64,000 nucleotides of DNA, from contig NW_026615370.1 in NCBI RefSeq assembly GCF_000801105.2, positions 21,787 through 85,786 on the forward strand. Reading direction: 5' to 3'. The stretch is from Raphanus sativus (Eukaryota > Streptophyta > Magnoliopsida > Brassicales > Brassicaceae). This document shows, in pieces, positions 1-11,300 of this stretch (the stretch's first letter is position 1; every line of letters starts with the position of its first letter). The position numbers and the translations under genes were made by a program. The notes under the pieces are model-generated. The model was not told the DNA's origin. It was given only the letters and a program-made list of their open reading frames with translations, and did no database searches.

Positions 1-819
1 TTTATTTCCCAACGAAAGTATACACTTGATCTTTTGAGAGATGCAGGTATGCTTGGAGGAAAGACAGCAAAGATGCCATTAGAGGATGGGTACAAAGTAC
101 CAAGAGAGGGGGAGATTGAAGACAGCAAGCCTTTCCATGATCCAAAGCTTTATAGGAAGCTTGTGGGAAAGCTTATTTACCTAACCATTACTCGTCCAGA
201 TATTTGTTTTGCTGTGAACCAGGTGAGTCAACATATGCAGATGCCAAAGGAGCATCACTGGTGGATGGTTGAGAGGATTCTGATGTATCTGAATGGTACA
301 AGCGGTCAAGGCATATGGATGGGGTGTAATGGAAGCTCTGAAGTTGTTGGATATTGTGATGCTGATTGGGCAGGTGATCGTGTGGATAGGAGATCCACTA
401 CTGGTTATTGCACATTTATTGGTGGGAATCTTGTGACATGGAAGAGCAAGAAGCAAAAGGTGGTCTCATGTTCTAGTGCAGAAGCAGAGTACCGAGCTAT
501 GCTGAAGCTAACCAACGAGTTGGTTTGGATCAAGGGCATCTTGCAACACTTGGAGATTGCTCAAGCTACTCCAATGACCATGCACTGCGACAACCAAGCC
601 GCCATTCACATAGCCACCAACTCAGTGTTCCATGAGCGCACAAAGCACATTGAAGTGGACTGCCACAAAGTGAGGCAGATGATAATCTTGGGAGTGATCT
701 TGCCATGCTACACTAGAAGTGAGGATCAGTTGGCAGACATTTTCACCAAGGCAGCAAGACAGAAGGTAATGGAATCCATCCATGTTAGGTTGGGTCTCAT
801 TGATTTCTCACCTAAGTAA
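1..819 (+). CDS. C0 copia pol, C-terminal part (end of RT and RNase H), cut by window edge
   Basis: The frame is open from base 1 and begins inside the reverse transcriptase thumb (ISQRKYTLDLL), so the start lies outside the window. It encodes the copia RNase H: CDADWAGD, STTGYC, SSAEAEYRAM, HCDNQAAIHIA and HTKHIEVDCH-type motifs, then LADIFTKAA, ending at a TAA at 817-819. RNase H removes the RNA template during cDNA synthesis in the virus-like particle. No frameshift or internal stop is seen. The protein is closest in the window to the C2 polyprotein (shared EDGYKVPREGEIEDSK). The element belongs to the plus strand and its 3' LTR follows. Only the 3' end is here, so whether C0 is intact cannot be told. 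Confidence 0.93.
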   Translation, partial: FISQRKYTLDLLRDAGMLGGKTAKMPLEDGYKVPREGEIEDSKPFHDPKLYRKLVGKLIYLTITRPDICFAVNQVSQHMQMPKEHHWWMVERILMYLNGTSGQGIWMGCNGSSEVVGYCDADWAGDRVDRRSTTGYCTFIGGNLVTWKSKKQKVVSCSSAEAEYRAMLKLTNELVWIKGILQHLEIAQATPMTMHCDNQAAIHIATNSVFHERTKHIEVDCHKVRQMIILGVILPCYTRSEDQLADIFTKAARQKVMESIHVRLGLIDFSPK

Positions 820-950
820 CATTTCCCTGATCATGAGATCTTTACTCTTTTCCTTATCAAGGTTTTGTCCCAAATGGGTTTTCTTTGATAAGGTTTTTAA
901 TGAGGAAGATCTCATGGTCCTTCCAAGCTTGACTTGTTCCACATGGTTAA

Positions 951-963
951 GCTTGAGGGGGAG
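951..963 (+). other. C0 polypurine tract
   Basis: GCTTGAGGGGGAG lies immediately before the LTR that begins TGTTGA. The same tract precedes the 3' LTR of C1, C2, C4 and C5. It primes plus-strand cDNA. Confidence 0.9.
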
Positions 964-1430
964 TGTTGAAATGAGTGAAAGAAATAAATGAGGAGAAGTT
1001 AAATAATCTGAGGTTGAGGTTTACAAAAGGTACTATGCAGTAAATAAAAGTTACTGCATAGTAACAAGGTAAATGGAGTGTGAGAAGGGTAAAATACTGA
1101 AGTGGAGAGACTTGACTTGGAAGGCAAGCTCAAGCACAGTGTTTGAATCACAAGGAGAAGACCGTTTGAGGATAAGGTGATCCGCGTGTGACAGGCTGGA
1201 AAGTGAGACGGATCTGGTCAAGATGCCATTGGCATCTCTCATTCTGGTCCATACATTTCAAGGCTGGTCAGCTCGGCTACTGTTCCTAAGTCCCTTAGTG
1301 TCTTTTCTCATTTGTGTAACCTAGTGTCTTATGCTCCCATATATATTTGTAACCTCACTTCTCTAAATAATTAACGAGTTCTTCTTTTACACTGCCGTCA
1401 CTCTCTCTCAATTTATTCATCATGTTCATC
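964..1430 (+). repeat. C0 3' LTR (right end approximate)
   Basis: It starts with TGTTGAAATG directly after the polypurine tract. A TATATAT box lies at 1340-1346, followed by a pyrimidine-rich stretch with CTCTCTC as in the other copia LTRs. No second copy is in the window, so the right end is set only by the last plausible CA near 1422-1430. Confidence 0.7.
1340..1346 (+). promoter_or_regulatory. C0 LTR TATA box
   Basis: TATATAT in the LTR, about 80 bp before its right end, is the expected place for the U3/R promoter. Confidence 0.45.
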
Positions 1431-1482
1431 ACACATTTCACCTATAATCATCCTTAAGCTCAATACTTATATAAAATTTCAT
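1431..1482. other. unassigned filler between C0 and G+1
   Basis: About 50 bp of AT-rich sequence match neither C0-type LTRs nor the gypsy interior at the corresponding place (31640-31660). This is probably a rearrangement breakpoint with filler DNA. Confidence 0.4.
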
Positions 1483-1683
1483 CCTTATCATCCTTGGAAT
1501 GACATCTCTATGGATTTTATTGTTGGATTGCCTAGGACTAGAACCGGAAAGGATTCAATCTTTGTAGTTGTTGATAGGTTCTCCAAAATGGCTCACTTCA
1601 TTGCTTGCCACAAAACTGATGATGCATTGCATGTTTCTAATTTTTTCTTTAAAGAGATTGTGCGTTTACATGGCATGCCTAGA
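1483..1683 (+). pseudogene. G+1 integrase fragment
   Basis: The piece matches 31660-31856 of G+2 almost base for base (one difference noticed, a G-to-T near 1652). It encodes the start of the integrase core ([28 protein letters not shown], then HGMPR). Everything upstream in G+1 (5' LTR, gag, protease, RT) is absent. It ends at CTAGA (1679-1683), the target duplication of G-1. The rest of the same reading frame resumes at 20420. Confidence 0.85.
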
Positions 1684-2481
1684 TGATACACTCCTAGGAT
1701 GCTTCTCTGGTTATATGGGGGATAGATCCTTGCAAGGACGAATCAGTGACTCAAGTTCTTCAAGGGTTGTGGATCGAATGGTGACACAAGAGATGTAAAA
1801 GTACTCTTGATACTCCTAGATATCTAGTTCGGATATGACACACCGAAGAAGAGATCCTTGGGCTGTTGGATACTACTCACCAACAAGATCACTCGCCGAC
1901 TTGATAACAAGAAGAAGAGAGAACAAGAGAATAAGGTTTATGAAAAGATAACTTGATGGGTATTAGGGTTTGCGGATACAACATATATATAGGCTGAGAC
2001 TTGTACATGCACAAGCTCACTAAAGGAACATACTCCTTGTGTTTCAAATAAAAAGGAAATAAAAAGAAACCATAGTCTAAAATTATAACATAAGATAAAT
2101 ATGCATCCGAGATGCACCCATGATACATCATCTAGGAGATGTGTAAGTGAACTTGATGCCTCATTAAAAACCTTAGATAGAAAACCCAGTGGGACAAAAC
2201 TATCTAAGGGAAAAAGAGTACACCAAGCCACTTGCCTAGATGATGATCAGCTTGATGGTGATGTTGCTTGAATGGTGATAAGTGTGTCTTGGTTGATCAA
2301 GCTTCTTCCAAGACCTTCTTCTTGCTTCCAGGCTATCATGAGTAATCCTCCAATGGCTTTCTTGAGTTGTCTACTCCTTGAACGAGTAATAGGACCTTCT
2401 GGTATGGTTAAGACATCTTCAGCAGCTGGCTCATCTAGCATCACATTGTCTTCATGAGTTGGCTGGTCCATGATCACATCA
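1684..2481 (-). repeat. G-1 3' LTR
   Basis: 798 bp. On the minus strand it runs TGATGTGATC to GTGTATCA. It differs from the 5' LTR (19621-20419) by one substitution near 1792 and one missing A in an A-run near 1933. Read on the minus strand it holds the last ~78 codons of pol (stop at 2247) and a TATATATA promoter box near 1984-1992. Confidence 0.95.
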
Positions 2482-3891
2482 TCCCCTCCTTCTTGAAAAG
2501 GATTTGACCTCAAATCAAGCTCATCTGCAACAAAAGGAATCAAGTCAGTAACATTGAAACTGTTGCTTATATCATACTTACCTTGAAGATCAATCTTGTA
2601 GGCATTGTCATTGATTTTCTGGATGATTTCGAATGGGCCATCTATCCTTGCCATCAGCTTGGACTTTCTTTCTTTGGGAAACCTCTCCTTACGCAAATGA
2701 ACCCACACCATATCTCCTACATCAAAAATCATCTCGCGCCTGCCCTTGTTTGCTTTCTTAGTGTACTGCTTTGTCTTCTCAACAATATTCTTTCTAGCCT
2801 GCTCATGGATCTGCTGTACCATCTCTGCTTTATTTTTCCCATCCATACTGATCCTAGCACACTCAGGTAAAGGCATTAGATCCAAAGGAGAGATGGGATT
2901 GAACCCATAAACAATTTCAAAAGGAGAATACTTAGATGCAGAGTGTTGAGCATGATTATAAGCAAATTCACAGTGAGGCAAGTACTCTTCCCATTATTTC
3001 AAATTCTTTTTAATGAATGCACGCAAGAGAGTTCCAAGAGTTCTATTGACTACCTCAGTCTGCCCATCAGTTTGTGGATGACATGTAGTAGAGAATAATA
3101 GCTTAGTACCTAGCTTAGACCAAAGAGTTTTCCAAAAATAACTAAGAAACTTAGTATCTCTATCAGAAACTATAGTCCTAGGCATACCATGAATGCGCAC
3201 AATCTCTCTAAAGAACAGGTTTGCTACATGTGAAGCATCATCAGTCTTATGACAAGCAATGAAGTGTGCCATTTTAGAAAATCTATCCACAACCACAAAG
3301 ATAGAATCCTTACCTGTCTTGGTCCTTGGCAATCCGACAACAAAGTCCATAGATATATCATTCCAAGGGTGAGTAGGAATAGGTAAAGGAGTATACAAAC
3401 CGTGGGGTTGGATCTTTGACTTAGCTGCTTTGCAAGTTGCACACCTCCCACAGATCCTCTCAACATCCCGTTTCATGTGTGGCCAAAAGAAGTGATCCTG
3501 CAAAACCTTGAGAGTCTTGGCAATACCAAAGTGTCCCATTAAACTTCCTCCATGGGATTCCCTGACAAATAAATCTCTTAAAGAACAGTTAGGCACACAC
3601 AATCTATTATCATAGAATAAGAACCCATCCTGCCTAAAGTAATGCCCAGCAGCATACTTCTCACACGATTTATAAGCTTCCTGAAAGTCAGAGTCAGTTG
3701 CATACATATCTTTAAGTTGTTCAAATCCTAGCAACTTAGCATCAAGAGTATTCAAGAGGGTATACCTTCTGGATAGTGCATCAGCAACTATATTTTCCTT
3801 ACCTTGTTTGTATTTGATTACATAAGGAAAGGTTTCAATGAACTCGACCCATCTTGCATGTCTCTTGCTGAGCTTGTTCTGGCCCTTGAGG
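2247..3891 (-). pseudogene. G-1 pol 3' part: RNase H end, integrase, C-terminal tail
   Basis: Read right to left: end of RNase H ([16 protein letters not shown]), the HHCC zinc motif ([20 protein letters not shown]), integrase core ([40 protein letters not shown]), the GPF module ([32 protein letters not shown]) and a tail [10 protein letters not shown] that crosses into the 3' LTR. A Ser codon is a stop (TAA) at 2991-2993, where G-2 has TCA, so the integrase is cut before its C-terminal third. No chromodomain was recognised in the tail. The 5' side is interrupted at 3892 by C1, and the frame resumes at 16155. Confidence 0.92.
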
Positions 3892-4434
3892 TATTGACAA
3901 TGGACATCAAGACATAAGAAGAAGAAACACAAGACCAAGAGGAGAAGAATATCTACACTTGGGCGCATTATTTGTATCAGGTCCATACAAGAGTATGGAA
4001 TGGCTTGATGTGCAAGGCAACCATATGTGACCCAACAAGACGTGAAATGCAAGGCACACAGTGAGGTTGACGAGTTTAAAACACAAAGAAACTTGTGTAG
4101 ACCGTTGAAGAAAGGAGACAAAGTGGAGGAATTAATTATAGTATTGTTCACATGTTCCGTTTGAGGCTTGGAACCGTTTAGGTCCTGTCGCTTTCCACAA
4201 CCAGCAGCCTTCTTTGTTTATCATTTTCCTTGTTAATATCTAGCTTAGTTTATTCTGTTTATTCATGAGGCAACTTGCCTATATAATGTTGTAACCAATC
4301 TTATTATTAAGTTAAGGAAATACAATCCTTCTTATCTCTCTCTCTCTTTGGCGACAGCCATACTCTCTCTCTTTCTCTTATCTCTTTGCTACACTTTCAT
4401 CTCTGTTCATCACTTGGATTCTTATTTTCTTACA
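3892..4434 (+). repeat. C1 5' LTR
   Basis: 543 bp, with ends TATTGACAATGG and TTCTTACA; the left end is TA rather than the usual TG. A TATATAA box lies at 4280-4286 and CT-rich sequence follows. Confidence 0.95.
4280..4286 (+). promoter_or_regulatory. C1 LTR TATA box
   Basis: TATATAA follows GCC about 150 bp before the LTR end. The same box is in the 3' LTR at 16000-16006. Confidence 0.5.
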
Positions 4435-4446
4435 TGGTATCAGAGC
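4435..4446 (+). other. C1 primer-binding site
   Basis: TGGTATCAGAGC directly abuts the LTR. It is the usual plant complement to the 3' end of initiator tRNA-Met. The leader then runs to 4762 and contains three copies of TGTTCTTGAG at 4571-4600. Confidence 0.9.
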
Positions 4447-4762
4447 TTCTTAGCTCCTGAGTACTCAAATCAATTCCGCAAGCATCTCTGATTTCTTTTT
4501 ATCTATTTCTCTCTGTTTTACTTCACAAATTTCTCTTCAGATTTCTTTTATTCAGTGGATAATAAATCTGTGTTCTTGAGTGTTCTTGAGTGTTCTTGAG
4601 AGTTTATTTGAATTTCTTGGCTGTGCTCACTCTGTTCTGTCTCTATTTCTATTCCTTGAGAGTTCATCTTGTTTCTAAACTTGATTTATCTCAGTTCAGA
4701 GTTGATTTATCTCAAACCCAGTCCTTGAAAATTCAAATCCCTCTTGGCGCCAACCATAGAAG

Positions 4763-7623
4763 ATGGAGAACTATCATCCTGTGAGGATTCCAGTTACACT
4801 CAAGGGACCAGGAAACTATATCACATGGTCCAGGATGACTATGACAGCCCTTGGAGGAAGAGGACTTTGGCAGCATGTGACTTCAAGCTCAGCTCCAAAG
4901 CAAATCACCCAAGGAGAAGATGGCAAGGAGATTGTAGTGGTAGATGAAGGCAAATGGGTTCAGGAAGATCTCATGGTGCTGTCTATCTTGCATAGCTCTC
5001 TTGATGGTCCACTCATGGACACCTACTGTCACTGCACAACACCAAAACAGTTGTGGGACACTTTGAAAAAGGTTTATGGCAACACTTCAAATCTCACAAG
5101 AATTTATGAAGTGAAGAGAGCCATTAACAATTTGCAGCAAGAAGAAGGGGACTTCACCAAGCATCTTGGGAAGTACAGTCAGCTATGGTCTGAGCTAGAG
5201 ATGCTAAGACCAAGCACCAATGATCCTGAAGCTCTTGAGGCTAGGCGTGAGCAAGACAAAGTCTTTGGACTACTTCTCACACTCAGTCCAAGCTTCACTG
5301 ATGTGGTTAGGCATATACTAAGAGACAAGGAGCTTCCAAGCTATGATGAAGTGTGTGCTCAACTACAAAAGGAGATAGGCTCAGATGGACTATTTGGTGG
5401 TGGAAAAGGAGACTTGTCAATGGCACACAAGTCTGAGAAGGTGGAAAGTGCTGCAGCTAACAAAGCTCACTTTAAGCCAAGAGGAGGAGGAGACAAGTCA
5501 GTAACTTGTGAGCATTGCAAGTATAAAGGACACTCCAAGACAACCTGCTGGATCCTTCATCCTCACCTCAGGCCAGCCTCAGCAAACAAGTACAACCAGG
5601 CCAGAGCACATGAAGCAAGAGCTCAAGAGCATCCAGCTTCTAGTTCCATGCGCATGGGAGATGATGGGAGAGCCTTGGTCTCTACAATCCACACTGGTGG
5701 TTCCACCTCTCACGCCATGTCTCAGCCATCCCCTGAGGATGCATTCATCAGGAAGTCAGACATTGAGGCCTTGATCAAAGCCCTCAATGCAAATTCTGGT
5801 AACCAAAGTATTAATGCTTTAAATTCTATTCACACTGCATCTCACACTGCTAGGCCATTAATCATTGATTCAGGAGCTTCTCATCATATGATTAGGGATG
5901 CTAAATTGATCAGTGATATTAAACCAGCCCTAGGAAGTGTTGTGATAGCAAATGGTGATAGAATTCCCATAGAAGGAGTAGGAAATCTGAATCTGTTTAA
6001 TAAAGAATCTCAAGCCTTTTATATGCCAACCTTTGCTTCTAATCTTTTATCTGTGAAAAGAGCCACTAATGATTTACATTGCAAGGTTATTTTCAGTCCT
6101 AATGATGTGTGCTTTCAGGATATTAAGACCAGTAAGATGCTGGGCAAAGGTGTGAGCAAGGGAGAGCTATACTTTCTTGAAGATACCAAGCCTAGATCAG
6201 ATTCCTCTTATGCTTTTAATTCTGCTTCTGTTTTAGCTAATGAGGTGTTATGGCATGCTAGATTAGGCCATCCTCATTCTCATGCTTTAAAATTGATGTT
6301 ACCTAATCTGTCTTTGCAAAATGAAACTTGTGAGGCTTGTATTCTTGGTAAACATCATAAATCTGTTTTTCCTTCATCAATGACTATTTATGAGAATTGT
6401 TTTGATCTTGTTCACTCTGATGTGTGGACTGCACCTTGTGTTTCTAGAGAAAACCATAAATATTTTGTGACTTTCATAGATGAAAAATCAAAATATACTT
6501 GGCTTACTCTGATCACAAGTAAAGATAGAGTTTTAGAAGCTTTTATTAACTTCCAAAACTATGTCACTAACCATTTCAATTCCAAGATCAAAATTTTTAG
6601 GTCAGATAATGGAGGAGAATACACTGGCCATGCTTTCAAACAACACTTAGCAAAACATGGAATTATACACCAGACAAGCTGCCCATACACACCACAACAA
6701 AATGGAGTGGCTGAGAGGAAAAATCGCCATCTCATGGAGGTTGCAAGGAGCATGATGTTTCACTCCAATGTACCTAAAAGATTTTGGGGAGATGCTGTTG
6801 TGACCGCATGCTATCTTATCAACAGAGTCCCCACCAAAGTTCTTAAAGATATCTCACCATTTCAGGTATTAAACAAGACTAAACCCCCTATTGATCACTT
6901 ACGTGTGTTTGGTTGTGTGTGCTATGTCTTGGTACCAGGTGAGAAGAGAAACAAGCTTGATCCCAAGAGTATCAAAGCTATGTTTATAGGATACTCTCAC
7001 ACCCAGAAAGGATACAAGTGCTATGCACCAGATTCAAGAAGGGTAATGGTCTCAAGGGATGTGCAGTTTGTAGAATCAAAGGGTTACTATGATGAGAAGA
7101 GCTGGGAAAGCCTTAGGGATCTCTCACAAGGACCATCTGATAGAGCAAACAACCTGAGAACCATTATGGAGAGTTTGGGAATCAGCCTACCTCAAAGTAG
7201 TGTGGCGCCAGTACCAGCACCATCAGCATCTACACCAGCTGCTGAGCATGATGATGAATCAGAACCAGTACCAGTTGTGGAGCCAGTCCATCTTGATCCT
7301 GAGGGAGGCAGTGAGCATGAATCAACACCAGAACATGATTCAGCATCAACACATGATCAAGATGGAGCAGAATCTGATGGTGATCAAGGTCAGGAAGAAG
7401 CAGTGGTAGAAGAGCAGATTCAACCATTGAGAAGAAGCACTAGGGTGAGGAAGGATCCATCAAACTGGACCAGCACTAGAGTGTACTTCAACTCCAATGC
7501 AGTGGCTCATCCTACTCAAGCAGTCTGCTCCTTGGCATACTTTCCAGAAGAACATGTGGCGTTTATCACCCACCTAGATGAAGCTTACATACCAAAGACC
7601 TATGAGGAAGCAATGGCACTGGA
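4763..7623 (+). pseudogene. C1 gag-protease-integrase, first part of a split gag-pol
   Basis: ATG at 4763 starts MENYHPVRIPVTLKGPGNYI, a copia gag. Domains: gag to about residue 240; zinc knuckle CEHCKYKGHSKTTC near 250; protease DSGASHHMI near 370; integrase GHPHSHA near 503, DVWTAPC, SDNGGEYTG near 614, QQNGVAERKNRHLMEVAR; then an acidic linker (residues about 815-890, many E/D) and LRRSTRVRKDPSNW. It produces capsid and the cutting and joining enzymes of the particle. The frame runs into C2 at 7624 and stops 12 codons later. No other lesion is seen. It continues at 13955 after the duplicated CTGGA. Confidence 0.93.
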
Positions 7624-8217
7624 TATTATTTTGTGTAATCTGAGTGTAAATAAGGATTAAAGAGAGATTAAGAGAGTGAAAAGTCTAGAAATAATTCTCA
7701 GATGTAATAGTAACCAAGACTAGATAGAGAGAGACATAACTTGCTTAGCTTTTTATTAATGAGAGGATTACAAATATATAGAGAAACTAAGACAAGGGTT
7801 TCGACAATGAACCTAGACAGGTTACTATACTAAGCATGTGAAGTCAAGGATAAGGGGAGCGCAACACTGAGCTTAACCAATCAGGTGCACCACATGCTTT
7901 GGCATCTTGACTAGATGCCTTTTACTTTCCAGACCATGACAGCCTGTATGCGCGCCTCTTCCCTCTTCCCTTAACGGTCACATGGTTTGTAATTCAAACC
8001 ATGGTTGCGCAGTCTAACCTTCTACACCACTTGGAGTCTTTGCAACACTTTACTTCTCTTCACTTAGTTACCATTGTCACTGTGGTAACTATTGTAATAG
8101 TGAATAGTGTGCATTCACTATTCTCTATTCACTATTTGCCCAAACTCCCAAATAGTGTAGAAACCTCATCTCTTCCTTAGTCTCATCTCTTCTTCACTTA
8201 AGCCTCTCATCTCAACA
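7624..8217 (-). repeat. C2 3' LTR
   Basis: 594 bp. On the minus strand it runs TGTTGAGATGAG to AATAATA, so the right end is TA rather than CA. ATATATA at 7774-7780 is a TATA box on the minus strand. The polypurine tract (CTCCCCCTC on the plus strand) begins at 8218. Confidence 0.95.
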
Positions 8218-8359
8218 CTCCCCCTCAAGCTTGACCATGTGGAACAAGTCAAGCTTGGATAGCCATGAGATCTTCCTCATTAAAAACCTCATCAAAGAAA
8301 ACCCATTGGGACAAAACCTTGATGAGGGAAAAAGAGTGAAGACCTCATAGCTAAGGGGA

Positions 8360-11300
8360 TCAGCTCCTCTTGCTCAAATCAATGAGGCCCAACCTGATAT
8401 GGATGGACTCCATTGTCTTCTGTCTCGCAGCCTTAGTGAACACATCAGCCAACTGATCTTCACTTCTTGTGTAACATGGTAAGATCACTCCAAGTACAAT
8501 CATCTGCCTGACCTTGTGGCAATCAACCTCAATGTGCTTGGTCCTCTCATGGAACACTGAGTTGGATGCAATGTGAATAGCTGCTTGGTTATCACAATGC
8601 ATGGTCATTGGTGTAGCTTGATCAATCTCTAGATGCTTCAGAATCCCCTTGATCCATACAAGCTCATTAGTTAGCTTCAGCATGGCTCTGTACTCGGCTT
8701 CAGCACTAGAACATGAGACCACCTTCTGCTTCTTACTCTTCCAAGTAACCAAGTTCCCACCAATGAAAGTACAGTAGCCAGTGGTTGATCTTCTATCAGC
8801 TCTATCTCCTGCCCAATCGGCATCACAATAGCCCACCACTTCTGTACTCTTGTTGCAACCCATCCAAACTCCAAGACCTTGTGTACCATTCAGATACATC
8901 AATAGTCTCTCCACCATACGCCAGTGATGTTCCTTTGGAGCTTGCATATGTTGGCTTACCTGATTCACAGCAAAACATATATCAGGCCGAGTGATTGTTA
9001 AGTAGATTAACTTACCAACAAGCTTTCTATAGAGCTTTGGATCATGGAAGAGCTTGCTATCTTCAATCTCCCCCTCACGTGGGACCTTGTATCCATCCTC
9101 CATAGGCATCTTAGCCACCTTGCCTCCATATGCACCTGCATCTTTCAAGAGATCAAGTGTATATTTCCTTTGAGAGATAAACAATCCTTCCTTGGCTCTA
9201 CACAACTCAATACCAAGGAAGTACTTCATCTCTCCTAAGTCTTTAATGTCAAACACAGATTTAAGAAACTCCTTGGTTGCCTTGATACCTGCTTTATCAG
9301 AACCAGTAATGATAATATCATCTACATACACAAGGATTACAATGATACCTGAGGGTGTAACCAATGTGAAGAGAGTATGATCAAGTTCTGACTTCCTGAA
9401 GCCTCTACCATTCAAGGTTGTGCTTAATTTGTGGTACCAAGCTCTAGGAGATTGCTTGAGGCCATAGATTGCTTTCTTTAGTCTCAAGACATTTCCCTTC
9501 TTTACTAGATGCTCAAGACCAGGTGGTGGCAGCATGTACACTTCATCCTCGAGTTCTCCTTGTAGAAAGGCATTCTTGACATCCATTTGCCAAAGATCCC
9601 ACTCAAGGTTCACTGCCAATGATAAGACAACTCGGATGGTATGAAGCTTGGCTACTGGTGCAAATGTATCAATGTAGTCCTCTCCATATGTTTGAGTGAA
9701 CCCTCTTGCCACCAGTCTTGTCTTGCGCCTATCTATCTTCCCATTTGGTAGATACTTGATAGTAAAGATCCACCTACTGGACACAGCTCTCTTTCCCTTT
9801 GGCAAAGCACTCTCATACCATGTATCATTCTTGATCATGGCATCTGCCTCAGCATTGACTGAGTCTCTCCACTCTTGTATAAGCATTGCTTCCTCATAGC
9901 TTCTTGGAACATAACTCTCATCCAAGCTCACTTGAAAGGCGCAATGCTCTTCTGGATACTGAGCAAAGGAGCACACAGCTTGAGAAGGATGCTCCACAGC
10001 CTGGGCATTGTAGTACACTCTCGTGTTTACCCAGTTGGAAGCATCCCTCTTAACTCTTGTGCTCCTTCTCAGGACTGGTGCTGGATCATTTTGCACTTCT
10101 GGCTCGGCTTGCTCTTGTTCTTGTACACTGTCTTGCACCATTGGTTCAGATACTTCTCCACTTTCTTCACTAGCTGTTGGCTGACTTTCTTCAGCTCCAT
10201 CACTAGCTACCACACCTTGATCATGAGAACCACCCGAGCTCTCCTCTCCATTTGAACTCTCTCCCCCCACATGATCAAGGTTGGTAGGTTCCTGATCCAC
10301 TTCTTGACCTCTTGGTGGTGTTCTTGCTGTAGATACCCGAGACTGATCCTGGGTCATATTGATTCCAAGCCTCTCTAAGATGGTCCTCAATGTAGAAGCT
10401 CTATCTGAGGTAAGATCCTTCAAATCTTCCTGATTCTGCTCCTCATAATAACCTCTTTCTTCTATGAACTTCACTTCTCTTGATACTAACACTCTTCTTG
10501 TGTCAGGATCATAGCATTTGTACCCCTTTTGTGTGTGGGAATATCCCACAAACATTGCCTTCTTACTTCTTGCTTCCAGCTTGTTTCTCATCTCACTAGG
10601 CACCATCACATAGCACAAACATCCAAACACTCTCATATGCTCCAAGGAAGGTTTGTAGTTGTTCAATACCTCAAATGGAGCCTGCCCTTTCAAGACTAGT
10701 GTAGGAGTTCGGTTGATCAGATAGCATGCTGTGACCACAGCATCACTCCAAAACCTCTTAGGAACCTTAGACTGAAGCATCAATGTCCTTGCCACCTCCA
10801 TAAGGTGCCGGTTCTTCCTTTCAGCCACACCATTCTGTTGTGGTGTGTATGGACAGCTCGTTTGTTGTAAGATTCCATGAGAAGCGAGGTGTTGCTTGAA
10901 AGCATTTCCAGTGTACTCCCCACCATTATCAGACCTGAGAATTTTAATCTTGGCATGATATTGGTTAGTCACATAAGCTTGAAAATTTCTAAATGCATCA
11001 AGCACCCTATCTTTGGTTGGAATGAGTGTTAGCCAGGTGTATTTGGATTTTTCATCAATAAAAGAGACATAATACTTATGAGAATCTCTAGACAAGCAAG
11101 GAGCAGTCCAAACATCAGAGTGAATAAGATCAAAGCAGTTCTCATAGACAGTAGAAGAGTTTGGAAAAACAGTTTTACAATGCTTGCCTAAAATACAAGC
11201 TTCACAATCATTATTCTCAAAAGAAACACCTGGCAACATCAGTTTAAAAGCCTTATTATGAGGGTGTCCTAGTCTAGCATGCCACAATGCATCTTTGCTT

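Noticed and set aside
2994..4151. Minus-strand open frame starting [10 protein letters not shown] and fused to gypsy integrase
   Set aside because: Its first part is the antisense of the C1 LTR; only the G-1 pol portion (to 3891) is real coding sequence. The same false start recurs at 15578-15871.
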